64,000 bases of DNA from assembly GCA_001949185.1 (NCBI GenBank), contig BDGG01000005.1, positions 930,001 to 994,000 on the forward strand, read 5' to 3'. A program made the position numbers and the translations under genes. Below the pieces are notes generated by a model. It saw nothing but the letters and a program-made list of their open reading frames with translations, made no database searches and was not told where the DNA came from. This DNA is from Ramazzottius varieornatus (taxonomy: Eukaryota; Tardigrada; Eutardigrada; Parachela; Ramazzottiidae). Position 1 is the first letter of the stretch; the number at the start of each line of letters is the position of its first letter. This document shows, piece after piece, positions 23,819-34,300 of this stretch.

Positions 23819-25964
23819 ATGTCTGGCCGAAGTGTTGTCGTTGTGGTTTCAGGTAAGTGTAAATATCGCGCCGTTGACTATTGTCAATTGATAGTAACAA
23901 AAGTTATATATGTCTGACTTGCACTTGCAGTATTCACGGTGTTCGCCGTTACTCTTGGCAAAAACATACCCGATTTTGGACCTTATTACACAGCATCTGG
24001 CATGATACTGCTACCTTACGCTGAGATCAAGGAGCCATTTAATGCTTACTTCGACCTGGAAAACAACCGAAGCCGAATAGACTACTACGGAGGTGTGTCA
24101 TGTCCAACCGGAAGTCCTATGTACATGTGTTCCTATTTGGTTTTTGTAGGGATGGTTCAGACGTACCAACGAGGTGACCAGCAGCCCTTTGGGATATCGT
24201 ATAAAGTAGCTCCACTGACCACGGAAACCGTCTTCAACGACAGAACGTGCTTCGAAGTCAACGGGACACATGACGGAGAAGTACTGGCGCAAGCAATTAT
24301 ACCCGACCTGTCAGAATTCACGGTACACAAACGATAAGGCTTATCTCCGTGCTCTATTGACCTGGTGTCCCTGGTGTCGCTCGTTCTTACTGTCGGACGA
24401 ACTAACGGTGTTATCTTACAGTACAAAGGCGAAATCTCATGCAAATGGGGAACCTGCGAACAGTGGGTCCAAGCTATCGAAGTGGGCGATGTTGTCAGCC
24501 GCTACAGGTTCTTGCTTACCCGCGGGAAGGATGGTACTCCTGTACCGCGAATGTACGAGATGAAAGGATATGACAATCTCATCGGTAGCCACTACGATAA
24601 ATACGTGCTGCATTACTTGGAATTTGACCAAGCCAAGCCTGACTCAACTTGTAAGTGTAACACGCCCAACAGGAAGTGAGGAACAGTTTCACCCAAAAGG
24701 CTTCTTTCCCTTAGTGTTCGATCTTCCTTCGGACCTGGAATGTCACGGGTTCCCTGGCCCAGGTTCTGGTCGTATCCACAAGGTCGAAATCAACCCAATG
24801 CATGAACTCATCCACCGAGATGACTCGCATATCAAGGAAGCCTTCGAGGATTTCAAAGAGGCCCATAACGTTACCTACCAGCACGAGAAGGAACACACTC
24901 ATCGTCTCCACCGTTTCCGACATAACTACCGCTTTATCAAGAGCCACAACCGGAAAGGCAAATCGTTCGTGCTGAAAGTGAACCATCTGGCTGACCGAAG
25001 TGACGACGAGATCTCCTACCTCCGTGGTCGCCTACCTTCCAAGGGCAAAACCAACAACGGGTTGTTCTTCAACAAGAAAGCTTACAAGAAAAAAGACGTT
25101 CCTGCACAGGTTTGTAAAAGCAATCAGTAGCTACACTCCTTCATAAACCTTTTTACACTCTTAGTCGTTCTTGTAGGTTGATTGGAGATTGAATGGTGCT
25201 GTGACGCCGGTTAAGGACCAAGCGATCTGCGGGTCGTGTTGGAGCTTCGGTACGACAGGCTCAATTGAAGGCGCACTCTTCGTCAAAACAGGGAAGCTGG
25301 TCAAGTTGAGCGAGCAGAGCTTAATTGACTGTAGCTGGGGTTTTGGAGATAACGGCTGTGATGGTGGGGAGGAATGGAGAGCTTACGAGTGGGTCATGAA
25401 ACATGGCGGAATCGCTACGGATGAGTCTTACGGAAGCTACCTTGGCACGGTAAGTTCTCCTCGTAAACAGACGGTGTTACGTATTGTAGCTCAGGTTTCG
25501 TTTTGTAGGATGGATACTGTCATCATAACGATTCGACCGTCGAGATCGGGGCAAAGATCGTTTCGTACGTGAACGTGACTTCCGGTGACGAGGAAGCCCT
25601 GAAGATGGCCATCGCTGTGCACGGACCCGTTGCTGTGGGCATCGATGCAGCTCATAAGTCCTTTAGCTTCTACTCCCATGGCGTCTTCTACGAACCTGAC
25701 TGCAAGAGTGGACCTGATGACATGGATCACGCTGTAGTGGCGGTTGGGTACGGAGAGCTCAATGGAGAGCCATATTGGCTGATCAAAAACTCGTGGAGTA
25801 CCTACTGGGGCAATGATGGATACATCCTGATGAGTCGCAAAGACAACATCTGCGGTGTGACGACAGGTATGAGAAATGTTTGTCCGCACTATGTAAAGAA
25901 TAAGTTAGATACGGATGATGGGTCTTTTTTCCTTGCAGATGCCACTTTCGTGAACATCGCCTGA
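23819..25964 (+). CDS. 26/29-kDa-type cysteine protease (cathepsin L family with N-terminal extension)
   Basis: Papain-family protease first described from insect haemocytes; it is secreted or lysosomal and digests phagocytosed protein. Exon 1 (23819-23852) and exon 2 (from 23931) make a signal peptide, MSGRSVVVVVSVFTVFAVTL. The N-terminal extension follows: LPYAEIKEPFNAYFDLENNR, RIDYYGG, TYQRGDQQPFGISYKVAPLT, CFEVNG, then MYEMKGYDNLIGSHYDKYVL and FPGPGSG. The I29 propeptide region (EAFEDFKEAHNVTYQHEKEH...VNHLAD) leads to the mature enzyme: VDWRLNGAVTPVKDQAICGS with the catalytic Cys in CGSCWSF, DNGCDGGEE, the catalytic His in DHAVVAVGYG, and Asn in LIKNSWSTYWGNDGYI. The C-terminus GVTT-DATFVNIA needs one last splice. 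Every catalytic residue is present, so it should be active. Confidence 0.93.
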
Positions 25965-26361
25965 CACCGGGAAACGAAGCTTTCTGGATGACAGTGCCTT
26001 TCTCCAATTTCTTCTCCAATGGAGCTTGTGATTATATTTGCATACCCGTATCATTAGCTTATTCTTCTCAATTTTTACGACTGCTTGTGTTTTTGTTATG
26101 ACGAAAAGTATTCACTACGGTTTTCAGGTGAAGTTGTTCAAGACAGATTAGATTCTGTTTTAGCTTTCATCAGTGAATTTTCTGTCGCAAACTGGCCTCT
26201 GAGGCTGTTCAGCGAAACGCGCAGAAGCTGCATTCTAGGGTTGGTTCGCTGGAATAGAGTGAACAGGTCGTAAGGTGTTTCGTCTCGTGAGGTCTCTAAC
26301 AGAGAACACGTTTATGTCCGACCAAAATATCAGTTCCAGGGATGGAAGCTTTGCAGCTTTT

Positions 26362-26481
26362 GCCTGCGACCATACCACGTGGAATGCTCCCGATCCCGTT
26401 CGATCTCGGAAGATAAGCTACGTCGGGCCCGGTTAGTACTTAGATGGGTGACCGCTTGGGAACACCGGGTGTTGCAGGCTT
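26362..26481 (+). rRNA. 5S ribosomal RNA
   Basis: 120 nt beginning GCCTGCGACCATACCACGTG and ending GTTGCAGGCTT. The first and last ~9 bases pair as helix I (GCCTGCGAC with GTTGCAGGC). The internal promoter is visible: box A-like GATAAGCTACGTCGGG, and box C GGTTAGTACTTAGATGGGTG followed by ACCGCTTGGGAACACC. TTTTT at 26483-26487 serves as the Pol III terminator. It matches the metazoan 5S consensus throughout (for example CCGATCCCGTTCGATCTCGG). It is a lone copy in this window, not part of a visible tandem array, but looks intact. Confidence 0.95.
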
Positions 26482-26488
26482 CTTTTTG
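26482..26488 (+). terminator. Pol III terminator of the 5S gene
   Basis: A CTTTTTG run immediately follows the 5S 3' end, the usual T-rich stop for RNA polymerase III. Confidence 0.8.
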
Positions 26489-29400
26489 TGCAACATAGCT
26501 AGCCTCTGTTTCAAAATCTTAGCTAATTTTCACGGCGCTGGTTTTCACGTCCTGGGCAGTTGTAAATTTTTTTTGATAGTGTTCACGTTTCTTCCAGTCT
26601 TGAAGGGGCCTCGATAGCTGTAGGACATAGCTTAATTTATGTCGGAATTTTATTGCGTCTGACAATTGACTTGTTAAGTACTGTAGTAGTTGCCCTTCCT
26701 CCGCATTCCTAACCTCTCGACCAGTGTTCCGTCGGGGATTATCGATATACCATACATCACATAATCAACTCAAGGTAAGCGAATTTAAAAGACAAAGTGC
26801 ACCTGGAGGGCGGAGCCTGCAGATCTTCCCATCGAATCACACCCTAATATACTGATTTGTAGGTCCTTGTGCCAGAGCGGAAAAATATATGAGTCAACTA
26901 ACTTAAAACCTGCAGATAAAATTGAATTCCAACGAATACATTGGGTTAGAAGTTAGAACTGTATATTTTTCGAGCGCAGCAGTGGCTAAAAATCGGTTTT
27001 TATTATAATTTGATTTATTCACCGCGGTCTGCGGGAAAGCGCAACCACTGAGTTCCATAAACGATTTATTGGTTTCGTTGACAGAGTCAGTTTTGTGGTA
27101 GCAGACTTGCGGTTCGTTCGCACAATGAACATCTGTATCATCTTCGCAAAGCTGTCGAAGATGACTGACAGGTTGAAAGGCTATAACTGTGAATTTGAGA
27201 TTAATGATCGTCAGCTTGGACGACGCACACCCGGTCTACAAGCATGTCGACATGGTTTTTTGATAGAATAATAAAGCACCAGTGGCTATTAGATAAGGTC
27301 CGACGCCGACGATTGCTCCATTTTCAAATTTGATAAGATGATCGATCAGGCAGCTAACGACGAAGTGCAAAGTCGGTAGAAATCTGCTTCGCATGAAATG
27401 GACCGTGAAGTTTTGTGGTCATACAGTAGTCAATCTGAGCTATGCAATGGATAATTTCTGGTAAGATTGCTTAATGATCATGATCAAATTATTCTGACAG
27501 TATTTGGCTGCCCCATATTCTTGCAGAAGCCAACAGACCATCCGTCTTCCCCAGAAACAATACATAGGCATTCAACACCTTGAATCCTGGAACAAGAATT
27601 GGGATATAGGTAAATGGTAGGAACCAGATTGTCATCTCGAATGGTGCACCTTCTTATTGTTATTGGCCAGAAGCGTGCGCCACTTGAGACAACGACGTGG
27701 GGGAAATTATCTTCCTACATCCCATGTTCAGCCGGATGTATTTCGCTAGTCTTAAATGCTGACCACGCCCATTTACGGTTTATGGCCTTTCGATGGCCAT
27801 AAGCATGCCGCCGGTTCTTTTGGTCGCCTGGTTGATTGCTTCGGCTCTTCAACTTTTAGACCGCGCTATCCAACCGTGACCACCGTTACGTACTTTGTCC
27901 CAGCTAATCGACTACTAACCGCCTTCATATCCTCCAGCATTTATCTGTCTTTACTGTGGTCGATAACGCGGCTACCGAGCAGTTTTCCAGCGTAACGAAC
28001 ATGGCGAACTCGAGCTGATAGCCAGGCGATCGATAAAAAAGGAAGACGATTTTATCGGTAAATCGAACCCATCCATTTTCCATGGGGACAATTGCTTCAA
28101 GATTGCGTCTCGGGTTTCTCTGAAAACCGTTCGGCTGACACGAGTGTGTTGCTGCTAAAAATAGAACTTCAGAACTATCAACACAAAGTCAAAAAGTTCC
28201 TTGAGGAACAAAAGAAAGAAATGTTCTTGTATGGCTTCGAAGTGCTCTGCAAAGGCTACATTACTTCCGGATATAATTGCTGCTTTTTCGCTCTCTCAGT
28301 AACGGTATGAATGTGGCACTTAACGTTGTAGCAATTTGCAAAGGGTGACAGTAAAAACTGGTCATTGACTGATGCCAGCAATTTTTCATCCGAAGTTTTT
28401 TACGGCTTTGAATATTGCTTCTATACATATACAACACGCGGGGAAAAACTGGTCAGGTAAGTGACGGAGCGCTGTGAAGTCGTAAAGTATCACGAAGCAT
28501 GCGCTGATCAACGAGGAAGTTTGATACATGTACGGTGCCTGTCGAAGGCAAACAAGAAGAATCGGCCACCCTAAAAATGCCATCCGCAATGACGTCATGT
28601 ATATGTGAAAATGTAGGTGGCCGATTCACTCGCTCTATCCGACTTGCCTCCCTCTTTGCAAACGTAGGAACTCGATGTTGTTTGTCCTTCCGCAAGTAAC
28701 GCACATCATACTGTACGACGTACATCAAAAGTCAGTTGGATAAAGTACACAAACTTGAAGCTTCATTCAGAAAAGGAACCCGATGGTAGTTTGTAACTCT
28801 ATACAAAGCATTCGCACGGGAAGCCATCAGACTCGACAGAAGTCGTCGTCAAACGTGATATTCAGCATCACGGCCAGCGCCGGCACCTCCATCGACCGTT
28901 ACTTTTCTCAAGGCCGATTCCTCCTCCATTGAACGAGGAGACTATCAAGCCGGCTACAGTGTCTGCACTCCGCAATTGTTTATTCATAAGAGACCACTCG
29001 TCAATTTGCCTGCGCTAGCCTCTGAATATCTCATCAAGTGACGCGACTTGAAGTTCTTTGGTTCTTCTTCGGAACACTTTTGACTGTGCAAGAACCTGTT
29101 CGGACTCTTGGCCGTGGCCTCACGTGCTGCTTTCTACGTTTCTTCGTGGCGTCTATATAATCATCCTAGCGTGAAAAGGCCACTGTATTATACGCCGACA
29201 GTTCACGCTGCATATCCGCCCTGACTGCGCATATCTGCAAAGATCGACCGGTTCATTTCTCGCTCGCTCCACGCGGAAGAACCAACTCAATCTCGCATTT
29301 CCATTTGTGCACGGCCTTCCGTTACCCGATAGACCCCCCAACTTGGACCACAGGAAACGCGGTCGGAAATTGGCGTACGAGTGAGGTGGCCCACTTAGCC

Positions 29401-29957
29401 TGTGTGAACTTCCTTTTGCCGGCATATCCTGCATCAGCCTTTGTGTTGCGGTTTGTAGAACGCTCAAATTCGATATTGCTGTATGCGGCGGGGTTTCGGC
29501 CTTTCTTTCAAACCATGCTGACGCGTGCAAGCGCGGTGTTAAGTCTCCTGGGAATAAGCACGAGTCGAGACATGATCTGCTAATCCAGTTGAAGTCCACT
29601 TCAATTTGCGATAACGGCTTCGAAACGGCAAATCATATTGCCGTCTGCTTTGTGTATGGATTAACTCGATATTATGTGGGACTGGGTGAATTTCGCCATT
29701 TGCGGTGAGCTTGCCATACGAATCTTTGTTTGTTCAAACTGAATTTTCGACTTTTTTCCTGTATTGCCGTCTGAAGAACTTTAGCAAAGCTTTTTTGGTT
29801 TATCTTCACTATTTCTAAACTGTCGTTGCATGCTGCGTGAGCAAATTGAAAGCATGGACAGCAGCCGTTTTGCGTATATCTGCCAATCTGTGGCTATTTT
29901 TCTAGAGCATTCTTCATCCACCTTCGCTCGCTGTTTTGAGGAAGCACTAGTATTTGA
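26489..29957. other. 3.4-kb gene-poor stretch
   Basis: Only short, unconvincing frames are seen. One degenerate copy of the dispersed hairpin repeat lies at about 27637-27687. A small AT-rich promoter-like area precedes 29958. I see no tRNA or other RNA gene. Confidence 0.45.
27637..27687. repeat. Hairpin repeat family, copy 2 (intergenic)
   Basis: Left arm eroded to CGAATGGTGCACC, conserved loop TTGTTATTGGCCAGAAGC, intact right arm GTGCGCCACTTGAG. This is the only clear copy here that is not inside an intron of a recognised gene. Confidence 0.7.
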
Positions 29958-30473
29958 ATGAGCAAAGCTTTGTCTTTTACAGTGGGAACCGTTGTGCCTT
30001 CTTCCTTGTTGGTGGGACTTCTTCTTCGTTGCCTCCTCCGGAACAGTGAGCGTCGTTGTTTTAAGGGTGCCTCGGAGGATTGCGAAATCCTTGTCAGTAC
30101 AACGACGCGGCCTCGACCGACGGCCATCCGCGAGATATTACACGAGTTTACGCACCGTGAAGTGTTCGGTGGCCCCTCAAGATCGGGCTTATCGTCAACA
30201 GCTGACTTGCCGCCCGAGTACTCAACCTCCATCGCCGCCTTGGACTTATCACAGCCGGGACAGGCCCAGCCACCTCTCTACGGAAGCCAGCAGACAATCT
30301 TATCGTCAGTTCCTTCATTGTACGGGCGGATGTACTCTTCGTCTGTGCCCGGCAATCTCAACGCACTCATCGCCTCATTTGAGTTACTGCCGGAGTTTGC
30401 CTCCATGCCGCCGCCTCCGACATATGAGGAAACCGTCCGGAACCAGCAACGACATGTCGATACCCACTCATGA
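29958..30473 (+). CDS. Small single-pass membrane protein with PPxY motifs
   Basis: 171 residues from ATG at 29958. A hydrophobic segment lies at residues ~7-27 (TVGTVVPSSLLVGLLLRCLL), followed by basic residues RNSERR, so the C-terminal tail is likely cytosolic. The tail is Ser/Pro-rich and carries two PY motifs, LPPEYS (~residue 95) and PPPTYEE near the C-terminus. PPxY peptides bind WW domains of NEDD4-family ubiquitin ligases, YAP and similar proteins, so it is probably an adaptor or ligase substrate. The sequence CTTTTACAG just after the ATG resembles a 3' splice site, so an upstream exon with a different N-terminus is possible. I know no named homologue. Confidence 0.6.
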   Translation: MSKALSFTVGTVVPSSLLVGLLLRCLLRNSERRCFKGASEDCEILVSTTTRPRPTAIREILHEFTHREVFGGPSRSGLSSTADLPPEYSTSIAALDLSQPGQAQPPLYGSQQTILSSVPSLYGRMYSSSVPGNLNALIASFELLPEFASMPPPPTYEETVRNQQRHVDTHS

Positions 30474-31346
30474 AATGATGGCGACTCTTTCTTTGGCAGA
30501 CCGAAGCCACACAAAATTGATTGCTCAAACAACCATGCATGACTTGATGATCAATATTTCGTGATAGAGAAGAAAACCCATCCTCCCTCCCCGCTGTTAT
30601 GTACCAGTGCAGTATCACTTGACCGGAAAGTGGCGAACCACATCTCAAATGAAAAAGACGGAGCGAAAGAATGAAACTTCTAAAGCGAGTGAAGTAAGGA
30701 AGATTTTTTGCTTGACGATCAAATTTACACCCAAAAAAAGGCGTGAAAGAGTTTGATGAAAATAATACTGTACGTAACATATCCAATAACACCGCAGTGA
30801 CGTCTCTGTAGCTGTTGAGTGACATCATGTGATGTCATGATGAGTCCGCTATAAGTTAGTGATCCTCACCACATCTGCACGGACGCGAGTTCCTTCCTGT
30901 CACATGTCGTTCGATACTTTCCTTCACTTTCGCCTTTCGGTCCATCTGTTGGTTACGAAGCCTTTTTGTCTTTCTGTTTGTTCGAGATGATCAATGTGAC
31001 GCACTTTGTGCTAACAAGGAGTGAACAGTCAAATAAAACACAGTTATGGATTGGACGTTGACATACTCTCTGGTCAGTCTCTCAGTTCGACATTCTCAAC
31101 AGCGTCTGATCGATACAAGACCGCAAAATGTACCTTGGCACATACAGTGCAACAATAAAACCAGATATATAACAACTCGACGGTTAGAATAAACATGTTT
31201 CCACGTGAGAGAGACGGACCATTTTGAAACACGTTATAAAACTGTATGAAAACGTTTCAAAACCTTGAGCAAAATAGCACACGTGAGCTTCGAGTCCGAG
31301 AGGTCCTTTGATAGTACTACGCCGCTGAAAGCGCTGTTGCAAAATA
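30474..31346. other. Intergenic between the PPxY gene and the ATPase 3' end
   Basis: No gene supported. Near 30818-30845 there is a small palindromic cluster, GTGACATCATGTGATGTCAT. Confidence 0.4.
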
Positions 31347-34300
31347 TTAAAAATAAAATTGTCGCTCAAGCCATCCGCCCGGGTTTCTGCGAATCCAGAA
31401 GCGGCGCACTTCATCCCAGATACAGAAGAGCAGACCGAATGGCAAGACCGGCAACCACCAAATGAGCCTATTAAAAATATTTCTCAGCGAAATTCTTCGA
31501 CAATATTTTTGAATCGAGAAGTAGAATTTTGAAAATGTTCAACTTTGGGTTTCTGGCAATAGACTTACTTCATGGTGTGAAGTGTCAGAGCAGTATTCAG
31601 TCCAGGGGTGTAAGTGACAAATATCGCGATGAGTGTTTCAGCAACCAGGGCGAAATTCAAAAGCCAGTTTCTAATGCAACCAGATTGTTAGTTCCGATGC
31701 AACACTCAACATGACGTGCCGTCAAATAAATTATTCAAACACGAAGTAACACGAACCTCATTCCTTTGTTAAAGATACTCTCCCGCCGCACCTGTTAAAG
31801 ATTGTTTCTGTGTTAAAGATGTCGAAAATGGTGCGTCTATTTTCCCTGTTAAAAATACTTTGCGCATAACCGCATCTCCCCACTGAAACACCACAACCGA
31901 GACGAAAAAGACCGTGTTGATCAGACGTTGCAGCTTCATCCGTTGCGCATAGTTCTGAAACCGGAAGTAGGCGCCCTTCATAAAACGCCCCTTGTGTCTT
32001 GGACCGTATCAACAAGCTTACCCATTCCTGACCGTATGAATCTTGTAAATCGTCGAGGCTCGGGTCTTCCCACGCAGCGCGCAACCCGAAGAGCATCGAC
32101 GGCCGGAAGCCGTTCTGGGCAAAGCAGACGCAGTAGGTGAAGTAGGCTCCCGTAGTGCAGATGATTCCAGCCTGCATGTACGCACAGTGGATCAGCCTGG
32201 CGTTGACCAAACGATCGTGGATGTCTCTGGGCGGCAACTGAAACGAAAGCATCGGTCTCAATCCATCATACATCATACCAAACCGTATTCCATGGGAAGA
32301 ATCAGAAGTTCACCTTCATGATGTCTTCCTCCGCTGATTCATGAGCCATAGAGATGGACGGAATCTGCAGCAAGAACGTTCATGAGTGAGATCAAATTAG
32401 TGGGTTTGGAGACTTCAGCAGTCAGGTTTGAGAACTTGCCATGTCGGTGACCACGTTCAACAGTAACATGGGAATAGTGGTCATTGCCAAAGGAATGTCG
32501 AGTAGAAAGTACAGGACTACCGGCACCACTTCCGGAACGTTCGACATGATGTTGTAGCATATAGTTTTCTTCAAGTTGTCAAAAACCAACCGTCCTAGAA
32601 GAAAACCAGCCATTTACTTTAAAGCGTTCAGAATTGCTTGTGTAACGTAGTTTGTCTAACCTTCTTCGATGCCGGTCACGATGGAAGAGAAGTTGTCATC
32701 CAGTAGAACCATATCGGCTGCTTGTTTGCTGACATCGCTTCCGGTGATGCCCATTGCCACACCTAGACAGTCATAATCGTATCCGTTTGAAATGTCAGGG
32801 ATAAACCGAAAGCTTAGCAGACGAACTCGACACGATTGTTTGGCCAAGTGGCGCACCTTTTCGGTGTTACTGGACAAGAAACGGGCGCCACTTGGAAGGA
32901 GGATCAGGTTGAGTTTTTGCTTCGGTCCCAAAATGAAATCCAAGTCGGAATAAGGTACGTACTAACCAATTTGGGCTTTCTTGAGTGCCGGGGAGTCGTT
33001 CGCACCATCACCGGTCACTGCGACCACGCCTAGTTTCTGACAGGCTTCCACAATTACCAGCTTTTGGATAGGAGAAGTTCGTGCGAAAATGATCTCTGGA
33101 TGAGTGCGGAGAATGGTGTCCAATTGGAGGTCGCCCATGGTTCGTAGCTGGTCTCCCGTGATGATGGCAGCCTTGGCATCTCGAGGGTTGACTTCAGAGA
33201 CCGCGATCTTCAGACGTTCGGCAATGTCCTCAGCAGTTTCCGACTGGTCAGACAAAATACCGCAGGCCCGCGCTACGGCTTTCGCTGTCACGGGATGATC
33301 CCCGGTGACCATTATGATTCGAATTCCTCCAAAAATAAAGAAGGCAGATAGACTTGGAAATCAATTGAATACTTCTACAAACTCTAAAAATGTTCATACA
33401 GTAGGGGATCTCGGTATACCAACCCGACAACAATGTTCTTCCAAGTGGCGCACATCTTCGACAATTTTGGCTCGAAGCGTGCGCCACTTGGATAATAATG
33501 CTGTCGAGTTTGTTTACCTAGTTTTGTTGCCTTCTTCGTATATCTCGTGTCTGAGGTCTCTCATATTATTTTCATTTAAAATATTTTTGTTTGTTTTCGG
33601 ATGGTGTTGAATTTTGAATAGTTGTGTTTTAATCTTGATCTTTGTACCTGCAGCGCGACATTTTATGACGGCATCGGGGACTGTACAGCGCAGAGGGTCA
33701 ATCAGCGAGAACAGCCCTAAGAAAGTAAGGTCTTCCAGGGGGAAGTTGGGGTTCTCCGCGTCGAACTTGGTCGGGACCGGGAAGCCTCGAGGGGAGAGCC
33801 ACAGCTGGCAGCAGCCAAGGCATCGTTCACCCATGCCACCAAGTAGTTCATAGGCCTCGATGAAGCGCTTGTTCCATTCGTCGTCGATCAGTTCTTCTTT
33901 CCCGTCCACGGTGATGGACGAGCACAACGACCAGATCTTTTCCGGAGCGCCTTTCATCACCAGAAGATATCCGCCTTCCTTGGTGGGAGACTCGCTTGCA
34001 GGCACCTCATGGACAGAAACCTAAACAACACTATTATGACGATGAGGAAGTTTGGTCATATTTTCAGTGATTGGTTACCAACCTGAAACTTCGTGAGTGA
34101 ATTGAAGGGAATCTCCACAGCAGTTGGGTGACTTCGTCGTACTTCCTGAGAGCGACCACCGATCGCTTCGACAAACTTCAGAAGCGCAGTTTCCGAAGCA
34201 TCTCCAACGACTTCTCGCGAGTAGATTGGTCCACCTGGACATTCGATCTTGAAGTGTGCCCGATTGCACAGGTACGCTACCCTAATCAGGTCTTTCATAG

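Noticed and set aside
28092-28310. 72-codon plus-strand frame with a helical KVKKFLEEQKKEM stretch
   Set aside because: Isolated, no splice sites that extend it, no domain.
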